Source: Deltaproteobacteria bacterium (GTDB lineage: Bacteria > Desulfobacterota > Syntrophia > Syntrophales > UBA5619). Taken from it: a stretch of 13,103 bases of DNA. A program made the position numbers and the translations under genes. The notes beneath the pieces were generated by a model. It saw only the letters and a list, made by a program, of their open reading frames with translations. It did no database searches and was not told the DNA's origin. Positions 1 through 7,217 of the stretch are shown here, piece by piece; within the stretch, counting starts at the first letter, position 1; every line of letters begins with the position of its first letter. The DNA lies in NCBI GenBank assembly GCA_023487865.1, contig JAMDBG010000014.1, forward strand, positions 1 to 13,103. The letters are read 5' to 3'.

Positions 1-2
1 CG

Positions 3-608
3 TGTCACCCGCTTGTTGCGGCAGAGGGTCTGAAACTGTTTCTCAAGGGGGACAGGTGTTACAGCGAGAAGTGCGCCTTTGAAAGAAGGGGTTATGCACC
101 GGGGGATCACGGCCAGCTCCGGAAGAAATTCTCCGATTACGGCGTTCAGTTGCGAGAAAAACAGAAACTCAAAAGGATGTATGGTTTGCTGGAAAAGCAA
201 TTCCGGGGATATTTCGATAAGGCGGATCGGCAGAAGGGAATTACCGGAAGCAATCTCCTCATCTTTTTGGAGAGAAGGCTGGACAATATGGTCTTCCGTA
301 TGGGCTTTGCCAACTCGCGTACGGAAGCAAGACAACTGGTAAGGCATAACCATTTCCTGGTCAGTGGAAAACCAGTCAATATCCCTTCCTATCTGATCAA
401 ACTCGGCGACGAGGTACAGGTCAGGGAGGGAAGCAGAAAGGTCGAGCGGATACTTGAGGCAATGGGAACCGTTGCCCGGCGGGGTGTGCCTCAGTGGCTC
501 GAAATTGATAAAACAAATTTCCGGGGCGTTTTAAAGACGCTTCCGACCCGCGAAGAATTGACAATGCCGGTACGGGAACAGCTGGTCGTTGAGCTTTATT
601 CCAAGTAG
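3..608 (+). CDS. rpsD: 30S ribosomal protein S4, 5' end cut off by the window edge
   Basis: S4 binds 16S rRNA early in small-subunit assembly. About 201 residues are visible against a usual length near 208, so only the first few residues lie outside. The reading frame matches S4 from EGLKLFLKGDRCYSEKC (about base 24 on). It continues through the conserved LREKQKLKRMYG segment and the S4 RNA-binding domain (LERRLDNMVFRMGF to LGDEVQVREGS). It ends in the typical VREQLVVELYSK. The second half of the zinc site, C-x4-C, is present. The first half (C-x2-C) is not readable in this frame: the first eight codons give CHPLVAAE, which does not resemble S4 and hints at an indel near bases 3-25. The gene is followed after 38 bases by rpoA, the usual alpha-operon order. 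Confidence 0.95.
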   Translation, partial: CHPLVAAEGLKLFLKGDRCYSEKCAFERRGYAPGDHGQLRKKFSDYGVQLREKQKLKRMYGLLEKQFRGYFDKADRQKGITGSNLLIFLERRLDNMVFRMGFANSRTEARQLVRHNHFLVSGKPVNIPSYLIKLGDEVQVREGSRKVERILEAMGTVARRGVPQWLEIDKTNFRGVLKTLPTREELTMPVREQLVVELYSK

Positions 609-646
609 AACAATAACCAGACATCCGAAGGGCAGGGAAAGGAATT

Positions 647-1672
647 ATGCAGAGAAACTGGCGCAGTTTGATTCAACCAAAAGGGATCGATATTGATGAG
701 GCGACCCACACCCGTACTTACGGGGAGTTTACCTGCCAGCCGCTGGAACGCGGTTTCGGCACCACCCTGGGAAACGCTCTCCGAAGGATACTCCTTTCTT
801 CCATTCAGGGGGCAGCCATTGTTTCCGTCAAGTTTGACGGGGTGCTGCACGAGTTTTCCACGATCCCCGGGATTAAGGAAGACGTGACCGATATCATTCT
901 CAATCTCAAGGGGGTGCGCCTGAAACTTCATCAGGACGGCCCGCGAACCATCCATATCAATGCCTCGCAGGAAGGTGTCATCACTGCGGCGGATATCGTG
1001 ACCGACGAGACGGTTGAAATCCTCAATCCGGAGCATTATATCGCGACAATGGTGGGGAAGAAGGCTACCCTCAAAGCGGAGATGGTGGTCAAAATGGGTA
1101 AAGGTTACATCCCTGCCCAGAAAGAAAAAGATCCTGAGCAACCCGAGGGAACCATCAATATCGACGCCATATTTTCGCCGATCAAAAAGGTTAATTATAC
1201 CGTAACCTATTCCCGTGTTGGGCAGGTTGCGGACTATGACAAACTGATTATGGAGATATGGACGGATGGGAGCGTTCTGCCTGATGATGCACTGGCTTAT
1301 GCTGCCAAGATCCTCAAGGAGCAGCTGGCTGTCTTCATCAATTTCCCCGAGGTGGGGGTAGGAGAGAAACCTCCCGAAGCCGCCCCTCTTCCGGAAGATC
1401 CGAATGATATCCTTTTACGGCATGTCGATGATTTGGAACTCTCCGTCCGGTCGGCAAATTGTCTGAAAAATGCCGGTATCAACTTGATCGGGGAACTGGT
1501 TGGGAAGACTGAGGCGGAGATGCTCAAGACAAAGAACTTTGGCAGGAAATCACTGAATGAGATCAAAGAGATTCTGTCTGAGTCGGGACTGAACTTCGGC
1601 ATGAAACTGGATTTCCCGCCGTGGAACAAAGCGGAAAAAACGAGAGCGGCTTCTCAAGCAGAGGAAGAATAG
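647..1672 (+). CDS. rpoA: DNA-directed RNA polymerase subunit alpha
   Basis: The alpha subunit dimerises to nucleate RNA polymerase assembly, and its C-terminal domain contacts promoter UP elements and activators. The 341-residue product has a full N-terminal domain with the motif LERGFGTTLGNALRR near residues 33-47 and a charged linker. The C-terminal domain includes SVRSANCLK, with the DNA-contacting Arg at residue 268, and the KTKNFGRKSLNEIKEIL segment. The length is a little above the usual 325-340 because of a short charged tail ending in three glutamates. The start is supported by an AAAGGA-type ribosome binding site a few bases upstream and by the family's N-terminus. It lies between rpsD and rplQ, 20 bases before the latter, in the standard order. 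Confidence 0.99.
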   Translation: MQRNWRSLIQPKGIDIDEATHTRTYGEFTCQPLERGFGTTLGNALRRILLSSIQGAAIVSVKFDGVLHEFSTIPGIKEDVTDIILNLKGVRLKLHQDGPRTIHINASQEGVITAADIVTDETVEILNPEHYIATMVGKKATLKAEMVVKMGKGYIPAQKEKDPEQPEGTINIDAIFSPIKKVNYTVTYSRVGQVADYDKLIMEIWTDGSVLPDDALAYAAKILKEQLAVFINFPEVGVGEKPPEAAPLPEDPNDILLRHVDDLELSVRSANCLKNAGINLIGELVGKTEAEMLKTKNFGRKSLNEIKEILSESGLNFGMKLDFPPWNKAEKTRAASQAEEE

Positions 1673-1692
1673 AATTGAAAGGATGATGTTCG

Positions 1693-2094
1693 ATGGGCCA
1701 GGGTAAATTTGGAAGCAAGCTGGGGAGAACGACGAGCCATCGTAAAGCCATGCTCAGGACGATGGTGACTTCTCTTCTGAAATACGAGAAGATTAAAACC
1801 ACGGATAGCAAGGCCAAGGAGCTGAAGAAAGTAGCGGAAAAGATGATCAGCCTCGGAAAGCGGGGGGATCTCCATGCCAGGAGACAGGCTGCGGCCTTTG
1901 TCCGGGAGCGGGATGTCGTGGGAAAGCTGTTCGGGGAATTGTCGGTCCGATATCGGGACCGGTCCGGCGGATATACGAGAATCGTCAAGACGGGCTATCG
2001 TATTGGTGACAATGCCCCCATGTCCATCATCGAATTCGTTCGTGATGTCGAGGCGGAGGGCGTAAAGAAGAAGGCTCCGGCCGCCAAGAAGTAG
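1693..2094 (+). CDS. rplQ: 50S ribosomal protein L17
   Basis: L17 is a large-subunit protein near the peptide exit region. The 133-residue product has the family hallmark KLGRTTSHRKAMLRTM near the N-terminus. The middle contains TDSKAKELKKVAEKMI, and the C-terminal part contains GGYTRIVKTGYRIGDNAPM, followed by a lysine/alanine-rich tail. The N-terminus reads MGQGKFGSKLG rather than the common MRH-K-GRKLG, a mild variation. The chosen ATG has AAAGGA about 9 bases upstream. It is the last gene of the alpha operon, and a perfect terminator hairpin follows immediately. Confidence 0.98.
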   Translation: MGQGKFGSKLGRTTSHRKAMLRTMVTSLLKYEKIKTTDSKAKELKKVAEKMISLGKRGDLHARRQAAAFVRERDVVGKLFGELSVRYRDRSGGYTRIVKTGYRIGDNAPMSIIEFVRDVEAEGVKKKAPAAKK

Positions 2095-2102
2095 ATGCCT
2101 AC

Positions 2103-2137
2103 AGAGGGCGGGTATATCACCCGCCCTCTTTCATTTC
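2103..2137 (+). terminator. Intrinsic terminator of the rpsD-rpoA-rplQ operon
   Basis: A perfect 10-bp stem AGAGGGCGGG / CCCGCCCTCT encloses a 7-base loop and is followed by a short T-rich stretch (TTCATTT). It starts 9 bases after the rplQ stop codon. Confidence 0.9.
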
Positions 2138-2151
2138 AGCCATTTCCCTCC

Positions 2152-2179
2152 TTGTGTTTTTCTTAAAAAACGATATAGT
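2152..2179 (+). promoter_or_regulatory. Putative sigma-70 promoter for the EF-like small protein
   Basis: TTGTGT at 2152-2157 and TATAGT at 2174-2179 are separated by 16 bases. They lie just after the rplQ terminator and about 60 bases before the next start codon. Each box differs from consensus at one or two positions. This is inferred from pattern only. Confidence 0.4.
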
Positions 2180-2240
2180 TTCCGGGTCAGGCATTTACAG
2201 TGCGGGTTTAAATCATCGTCGTGCGGAAGGAGGAGCGGTT

Positions 2241-2501
2241 ATGGCTGAACAGAGAATCGGGGAAGTCATGAAGTTTTTTGCCAAACCGAGCGTCGCAGCG
2301 GTCAAGATCACGGACGGAGAGATCGGCGTAGGCGATACGCTCAAATTCACGGGTCACACCACAGATCTCACCATGACGCTTGATTCCATGGAAGTCAATA
2401 ATCAAAAAGTGCCTCGGGCGGTTGCCGGCGACTATATCGGCATCAGGGTGGCGGACCGCGTCCGGCCCGGCGACGAGGTGTTCAAAGTGACGGCCTCATA
2501 G
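2241..2501 (+). CDS. Small stand-alone EF-Tu-domain-2-like protein (translation elongation factor-like)
   Basis: The 86-residue product starts MAEQRIGEVMKFF and resembles a single translational-GTPase domain II beta-barrel. It alternates short beta strands with glycine turns (VGDTLKFTGHTTDLTM, GDYIGIRVADRVRPGDEVFKV). No GTP-binding domain is attached, so any role in translation is only suggested by fold similarity, and the exact function is unknown. The ATG is chosen because a perfect AAGGAGG lies 7 bases upstream at 2227-2233. The same frame is open back to a GTG at 2154, but that extension has no binding site and overlaps the promoter region. The gene has its own likely promoter after the rplQ terminator and a possible terminator after it, so it may be monocistronic. 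I recall similar small proteins in Desulfobacterota. Confidence 0.85.
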   Translation: MAEQRIGEVMKFFAKPSVAAVKITDGEIGVGDTLKFTGHTTDLTMTLDSMEVNNQKVPRAVAGDYIGIRVADRVRPGDEVFKVTAS

Positions 2502-2571
2502 AAGTTTCCCCTGTTCCTGCGAGGGTAGGCTTTTCTACTTATGTTATGACGGTGATCCTGTCGGGTCGTAT

Positions 2572-2595
2572 GCGCCCTGCGTGGGGGGGCTTTTT
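2572..2595 (+). terminator. Possible weak terminator after the EF-like gene
   Basis: GCGCCC (2572-2577) can pair with GGGGGC (2585-2590) with one G-G mismatch and a 7-base loop, followed by five T. If real, it separates the small gene from folC and argues against a folC start at the GTG at 2581. Confidence 0.35.
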
Positions 2596-2634
2596 AGGAA
2601 GATCCCCCCGATCGGACATGGCATCCGCTTTTTT

Positions 2635-3924
2635 ATGAATCCATCATCCATGACGTATCGAGACACGCTCGCATATCTGACCAGCCTGAACAAAATGGGT
2701 ATTCGTTTCGGGCTTGATCCGATCCGTTCATTGTTGGAGCGACTCCATAATCCTCAGAACGGTTATCCCGCCATCCTGGTCGCCGGGACCAATGGCAAGG
2801 GGTCTGTGGCGGCAATGACGGCTGCGATCCTCTCGGCAGCCGGATACAGGACCGGACTCTATACTTCTCCCGACCTGACCGATTTTCGGGAAAGGATTCG
2901 GATCCACGACCGGATGATCAGTGACGAGGAAGCGGCAGACTGCGTCAAACAGGTGAAAGAGAAGGTGACTGAGGACATCAGCTATTTTGAATTTCTGACG
3001 GCCATGGCTTTTCTCTTTTTTCACCGGCAGCAGGTAGATATCGCCGTTCTGGAAATCGGGATGGGGGGGAGGCTCGACGCCACGAATGTGGTCATCCCGC
3101 TTCTCTCGGTAATAACCAATATTTCCCTCGAGCATCGTGAGTATCTCGGCAACACCCTGGAGAAGATCACCAGGGAAAAAGGGGGTATCATCAAAGAGGG
3201 GGGGATCTGTCTCACCGCGGCGATGCAGAAGCCGGTCATCGAGACCCTGCAGATCCTCTGTCGGGAAAAGGGGGCGACGCTCTACCGGCTGGGGAAGGAG
3301 ATCCGCACCAGGATTCATCGGGATGGTACGTTTTCATACCATGGCATCGAACACCACTATAAAAGACTAGCCTGTCCCCTTGCGGGGAGTCATCAGTATT
3401 CCAATGCGGCTCTGGCGCTGGGTTCCGTGGAACTGATCGGACCAGGCTTTAAGATAGAGGAACGTGCCATTGTTGAGGGGCTGAGAAAAACCCATTGGGA
3501 AGGACGGCTGGAACTCCTCCAGAGTAAGCCGATGTTACTCGTGGATGGCGCCCATAATCCGGCCGGCGCTGCAACCCTCCGGCAGGCGCTGAAAAACGAT
3601 TTTTCCTACCGGCGCTTATGGTTGATCTTCGGCGTCCTGGAGGATAAGGATTACCGGGCGATGGTCAAGAGGCTCTTCCCTCTGGCCGAAGGGGTCATCC
3701 TCACCCGCCCTGACAGCGACAGGGCGCTGTCCTTGGATGTCCTGCTGCCAGTGGCCAGGAAATTCCATAAAAACATTCAGGCCATCGAAAGACCCGGTGA
3801 TGCCCTTAAACAGGCACTCTCCCAGGCGGGAAATGGAGATCTCGTCTGCGTTGCCGGTTCCCTTTACCTTGTCGGGGAGATTAAAAGGATTCATCAGGCC
3901 GGGACCGGCCGCACGGTTGGGTGA
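2635..3924 (+). CDS. folC: Bifunctional folylpolyglutamate synthase / dihydrofolate synthase
   Basis: FolC is a cytoplasmic Mur-ligase-like enzyme that adds glutamate to dihydropteroate and to tetrahydrofolates using ATP. The 429-residue product has the P-loop AGTNGKGSVAAM near residues 50-61. It also has the TSPDL and FRERI segments, the EIGMGGRLDATN metal-binding motif, and EHREYLGNTLEKITREKGGII. The C-terminal ligase domain motif DGAHNPAG starts at residue 304. Length and motif order match the family. The start is uncertain: ATG 2635 and ATG 2650 (MTYRDTLAYL, closest to the family's N-terminus) both fit, and neither has a clear ribosome binding site. The frame is open upstream to GTG 2581, but that stretch overlaps a possible terminator. 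lptD follows after 40 bases and is probably co-transcribed. Confidence 0.95.
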   Translation: MNPSSMTYRDTLAYLTSLNKMGIRFGLDPIRSLLERLHNPQNGYPAILVAGTNGKGSVAAMTAAILSAAGYRTGLYTSPDLTDFRERIRIHDRMISDEEAADCVKQVKEKVTEDISYFEFLTAMAFLFFHRQQVDIAVLEIGMGGRLDATNVVIPLLSVITNISLEHREYLGNTLEKITREKGGIIKEGGICLTAAMQKPVIETLQILCREKGATLYRLGKEIRTRIHRDGTFSYHGIEHHYKRLACPLAGSHQYSNAALALGSVELIGPGFKIEERAIVEGLRKTHWEGRLELLQSKPMLLVDGAHNPAGAATLRQALKNDFSYRRLWLIFGVLEDKDYRAMVKRLFPLAEGVILTRPDSDRALSLDVLLPVARKFHKNIQAIERPGDALKQALSQAGNGDLVCVAGSLYLVGEIKRIHQAGTGRTVG

Positions 3925-3964
3925 AATCAAAGAGGAACAAGTGAGACATGAGAGGTAGCGGGTC

Positions 3965-6187
3965 ATGCTAAGCTGGAAGCGGTTATCCTGTATCGTTCTT
4001 GTCCTGTGTCTCCTTCTGGCGGCCTTTCCCGCTTTTCCTGCTTCGGGTGGGGATATTGCCGAAGGACCGGTCACCATCGAGGCGGACAGTATCTCTTACA
4101 ATGAGGACGAAGCGGCTGTTCATGCATCGGGCAAGGTCGTGATCACCTTTACCCAAGGCTTCCTGAAGGCTGACGCAGTGACCCTCTATCATGAAACGAA
4201 TTTGGCCCTCGCTGAGGGAAATGTGCTGATCCACAGCGATCAGGATGTGATCGAGGGCGAGAAGGTGGTGTTCAATATCTCATCCAAGACCGGGGTAGTG
4301 GATAACGGGAAGCTGTTCATCGCCCAGAACCATCTGTACGCAAAGGGAGAAAAGATCGAGAAGAAGGGGGAGTCGACCTATCGGTTGGAAAAGGCCAAGG
4401 TGACAACCTGTGATGGAGAGACGCCCGACTGGAGCCTGGCGGCAAGCGAACTCAATGTGACGGTTGACGGTTACGGCACGATGAAACACGGCCGATTCCT
4501 CACCCGCGATATCCCGCTTTTGTATGTTCCTTATATGTTTTTCCCCGCCAAGACGACACGGCAGTCCGGTTTCCTCTTTCCTATGTTCAGCCTCTCCAGC
4601 GAGAGGAACGGTCTGGATGTGGAGCTGCCCTTCTTCTGGGCCATTTCTGAAAATACCGATGCCACTCTCTATCAGCGCTATCTGGAAAAGCGCGGCTTCA
4701 AGGAGGGGGTGGAGTTCCGTTACTTCCTCAACCCCACATCTTTTGGGACCCTGTATGCCGATTATATCAACGACCGCAAACGGATAACGGAAACCATCGG
4801 CTCCATGAGCCGCGACTGGCAGGAGGATCAGAAACGCTGGTCCTTCTACCTGAATCATGAAACGACCTTTGCCTCCGGTTTCAACATCCGGAGCGATATC
4901 TACAGGGTATCTGATCCCTGGTATTTCCGTGACTTTTCATCGTCCAACTATTACCTCGGTCACTATTCCCAGACAGGTGACAACAAGTTTCAACGTATCC
5001 CCTTCCTGGCGGATGAATCACTCGGGTCATTGACTTCCACGGTCCGCCTGACGAAGGACTGGTCGGTTTACAACCTGTCTGCCGTGGCCAGCCATACCGA
5101 TGACTTTCTTTCCCCCACCAATGACGGCACGTTACAGGTGTATCCGTCGGTGAATCTGACGGGGGTTCAGCAGCCCCTCTTCGGAAGTCCCCTGCAGCTC
5201 GATTTCGGCGCCGCCTATGTTCATTTCTACCGTCGCGAGGGTCAGAAGGGCCATCTCTGGGAGTTGAATCCGACGGTTTCTCTGCCGACAAGGCTCGGCC
5301 CCTATCTTCGGGCGACCCCCTGGGCCAGATTCCATGGAACCATCTGGGATCGGACCGATTCCGAGACGGATACCGAGGAAAAGGACGGCAGCCGTAAGGT
5401 TTTCCCGGTCGGCGGGACCCTCTCTACGGAAATCAGCAGGGTTTTCACCCTGGGGAGCGGGATTGGCGGTGTGGAAAAGATCAGGCACTCGATCAGACCG
5501 GAGATCTTTTACACTTACATTCCCGAAGTCCGGCAGGAAAACCTTCCCAACTTCGTGGGAGGCATTGCGGCACAGAACAGCATGACTTACGCACTGACCA
5601 ACACGATCATCTCCCGAACCAGGGGGGCGGATGGAAAGGCCAAATACCAGCAACTCTTACGCCTCCTGCTGGCTCAGACTTACGACATCCGCGAGAGCAG
5701 GCGGGAACTGACGGATCCGGATACAGACAAACGTCGTCCCTTCGGCGACGTTGCTCTGGAATTGGATCTGACGCCGATTCAGTATTTCTCCTTCGCGGCG
5801 CGCAACATTTACAGCACCAACAGCGGGGATTGGACCCAGAGCAATTATGATCTGACCCTCCTCGACAACCGGGGAGACTTCATTTCCGCAGGATACCGCT
5901 ATACAAAGGATTCCCTGCAGGAGATCAATCTCTACCTCCAGGCGTCGTTGACGTCTTCGATAGATGCCGTCTATATCCTGAGACGAAACCTTCTGGACAA
6001 AAAGACGATCGAATCCACGTATGGTGTCAAATACCGGAGGCAGTGCTGGCTTTTTCAAGTCAATGTGACCTCCGGTGAGTACGACCGTACGGTGATGGCC
6101 TATGTCTCGCTCCTGGGATTGGGCGGGGGAGGCGTGAACATGACCCTGCAGAGGGGAGGAGAGGGAGCAGGAGGCGCCGCCTTTTAA
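3965..6187 (+). CDS. lptD: LPS-assembly protein LptD (outer-membrane LPS translocon)
   Basis: LptD with lipoprotein LptE inserts lipopolysaccharide into the outer leaflet of the outer membrane. The 740-residue product begins with a signal peptide: MLSWKRL, then a hydrophobic stretch to about residue 24, with a likely cleavage near PAFPAS. An OstA/LptA-like jellyroll follows (VTIEADSISYNEDEAAVHASGKV, written here only as a landmark from residue 36). The rest is a beta-barrel rich in alternating aromatic strands, with PLLYVPYMFFP near its beginning. The last residue is Phe, as expected for a Bam-assembled barrel. Apart from Cys9 and Cys15 in the signal peptide, I see only Cys149 (TTCDG) and Cys694 (QCWLF). 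E. coli LptD has four and uses inter-domain disulfides. It follows folC by 40 bases. Confidence 0.95.
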   Translation: MLSWKRLSCIVLVLCLLLAAFPAFPASGGDIAEGPVTIEADSISYNEDEAAVHASGKVVITFTQGFLKADAVTLYHETNLALAEGNVLIHSDQDVIEGEKVVFNISSKTGVVDNGKLFIAQNHLYAKGEKIEKKGESTYRLEKAKVTTCDGETPDWSLAASELNVTVDGYGTMKHGRFLTRDIPLLYVPYMFFPAKTTRQSGFLFPMFSLSSERNGLDVELPFFWAISENTDATLYQRYLEKRGFKEGVEFRYFLNPTSFGTLYADYINDRKRITETIGSMSRDWQEDQKRWSFYLNHETTFASGFNIRSDIYRVSDPWYFRDFSSSNYYLGHYSQTGDNKFQRIPFLADESLGSLTSTVRLTKDWSVYNLSAVASHTDDFLSPTNDGTLQVYPSVNLTGVQQPLFGSPLQLDFGAAYVHFYRREGQKGHLWELNPTVSLPTRLGPYLRATPWARFHGTIWDRTDSETDTEEKDGSRKVFPVGGTLSTEISRVFTLGSGIGGVEKIRHSIRPEIFYTYIPEVRQENLPNFVGGIAAQNSMTYALTNTIISRTRGADGKAKYQQLLRLLLAQTYDIRESRRELTDPDTDKRRPFGDVALELDLTPIQYFSFAARNIYSTNSGDWTQSNYDLTLLDNRGDFISAGYRYTKDSLQEINLYLQASLTSSIDAVYILRRNLLDKKTIESTYGVKYRRQCWLFQVNVTSGEYDRTVMAYVSLLGLGGGGVNMTLQRGGEGAGGAAF

Positions 6188-6214
6188 GGATCAGGCCCTC
6201 TTTTTCATTTTTTT
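6160..6214 (+). terminator. Possible weak terminator after lptD
   Basis: AGAGGG (6160-6165, inside the end of lptD) can pair with CCCTCT (6196-6201), which runs straight into a T-rich stretch. A second small option is CCTCT (6197-6201) with AGAGG (6215-6219) followed by five T. Neither is a clean intrinsic terminator, but the T-rich composition before a new promoter suggests transcription ends here. Confidence 0.3.
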
Positions 6215-6226
6215 AGAGGTTTTTCC

Positions 6227-6255
6227 TTGACAAATTTGGTAAATTTGCATATCTC
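6227..6255 (+). promoter_or_regulatory. Promoter for rplM-rpsI with an inverted repeat in its spacer
   Basis: A perfect -35 box TTGACA lies at 6227-6232, and a weaker -10 candidate TATCTC at 6250-6255, 17 bases apart. The spacer holds CAAATTT-GGT-AAATTTG (6231-6247), a perfect 7+7 inverted repeat overlapping the end of the -35 box. The rplM start is about 35 bases downstream. Confidence 0.55.
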
Positions 6256-6289
6256 TCCAGTTTCAAATTAATGATTACTTGGTGAAATG

Positions 6290-6718
6290 ATGAAGACGAC
6301 TCATGCAAAGCAGGAAGAGGTCATCCGCGATTGGTATCTCGTGGATGCCGAGAACAAGATTTTAGGCAGGCTGGCATGCGAAATTGCCCACCGACTGCGC
6401 GGCAAGCACAAAGCCATATTCGCACCTTACATGGATACGGGTGATTTTGTGATTGTCGTCAATGCCGAAAAGATCAGCCTTACCGGCAAGAAGCTGACCG
6501 ACAAGGTCTATTACCACCATACGGGCTATCCGGGCGGGATCAAGGCCATCACGGCGGGGAAACTGCTCAAGGAGAAACCGGAAGAGGTGTTGCGGACGGC
6601 AGTAAAGGGAATGCTTCCCAAAAATACGCTGGGGAGGGCCATGCTGAAAAAGCTCAAGATCTACAAGGGCGACGACCATCCGCACGAAGCACAGTGTCCT
6701 CGCATTCTGGATTTATAA
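6290..6718 (+). CDS. rplM: 50S ribosomal protein L13
   Basis: L13 is an early-assembly large-subunit protein. The 142-residue product matches the family's usual length. It contains RDWYLVDAENKILGRLA, the FVIVVNAEKI strand, the conserved YYHHTGYPGG motif, and the C-terminal GMLPKNTLGRAM and KIYKGDDHPHEAQ segments. Two adjacent in-frame ATGs exist at 6287 and 6290. I prefer 6290 because the family usually begins MKT and the GGTGA at 6281-6285 is otherwise almost touching the start codon. It is the first gene of an rplM-rpsI operon behind its own promoter. In E. coli this operon is autoregulated by L13; nothing here proves that. Confidence 0.98.
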   Translation: MKTTHAKQEEVIRDWYLVDAENKILGRLACEIAHRLRGKHKAIFAPYMDTGDFVIVVNAEKISLTGKKLTDKVYYHHTGYPGGIKAITAGKLLKEKPEEVLRTAVKGMLPKNTLGRAMLKKLKIYKGDDHPHEAQCPRILDL

Positions 6719-6772
6719 ATTTCATGATTCACGGGAGGAAACGGGACCTGTGAACGCGATGTGGAGAGAGAG

Positions 6773-7165
6773 ATGACGGAAAAACGTTTTTATGCGACGG
6801 GGAAGAGAAAAAACGCCATTGCCAGGATCTATATGAAGGAAGGGACCGGCGTCCTGCAGGTGAATAAGAGGAACTTTGACGACTACTTCACCCGGGAAAG
6901 CTTGAAGATGCTGATCCAGCAACCGCTTGAGATGACAGGGAAAAGCGGCCGGTTCGATTTCTATATCAACGTGGAGGGGGGCGGCATTGCCGGACAGGCA
7001 GGCGCCATCAAACACGCCATCTCGAAGGTCCTTGTGGAATATGACGGGGAACTGAGGCCGGCCCTGAAGAAGGCCGGTTTCCTGACGCGTGATTCACGGA
7101 TCAAGGAGAGAAAGAAGTACGGACAGCCGGGGGCCAGAAAACGGTTCCAGTTCTCAAAGAGATGA
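6773..7165 (+). CDS. rpsI: 30S ribosomal protein S9
   Basis: S9 sits in the head of the small subunit, and its C-terminal tail reaches the P-site tRNA. The 130-residue product equals the usual length. It starts MTEKRFYATGKRKNAIARI and has the conserved GGGIAGQAGAIKHAI and DSRIKERKKYGQPGARK segments. It keeps the basic tail ending FQFSKR. ATG 6773 is chosen over the in-frame GTG 6761 because GGAGAG (6763-6768) lies at a good distance. A tiny reading frame (GTG 6750, eight codons) behind a GGGAGG ends in an ATGA overlap with this start and may couple translation. A strong terminator follows the stop codon by five bases. Confidence 0.98.
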   Translation: MTEKRFYATGKRKNAIARIYMKEGTGVLQVNKRNFDDYFTRESLKMLIQQPLEMTGKSGRFDFYINVEGGGIAGQAGAIKHAISKVLVEYDGELRPALKKAGFLTRDSRIKERKKYGQPGARKRFQFSKR

Positions 7166-7170
7166 TTCCG

Positions 7171-7196
7171 GGGAGGCTGAGGCCTCCCTTTTTTTT
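7171..7196 (+). terminator. Intrinsic terminator of rplM-rpsI
   Basis: The stem GGGAGGC / GCCTCCC with a 4-base loop (TGAG) is followed by eight consecutive T. It lies between the rpsI stop and the argC ribosome binding site, so it is also the last control point before argC. Confidence 0.92.
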
Positions 7197-7217
7197 GAAA
7201 TGACGGAGGCGCAAAAG

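Noticed and set aside
2581..2634. GTG 2581 as folC start
   Set aside because: The GTG lies inside a possible hairpin with a T-tract, and the added residues do not resemble the FolC N-terminus.
7089..7217. Upstream extension of argC to the ATG at 7089 or 7200
   Set aside because: It would overlap the rpsI end and translate through the terminator; GTG 7218 has a good ribosome binding site and gives the family length.
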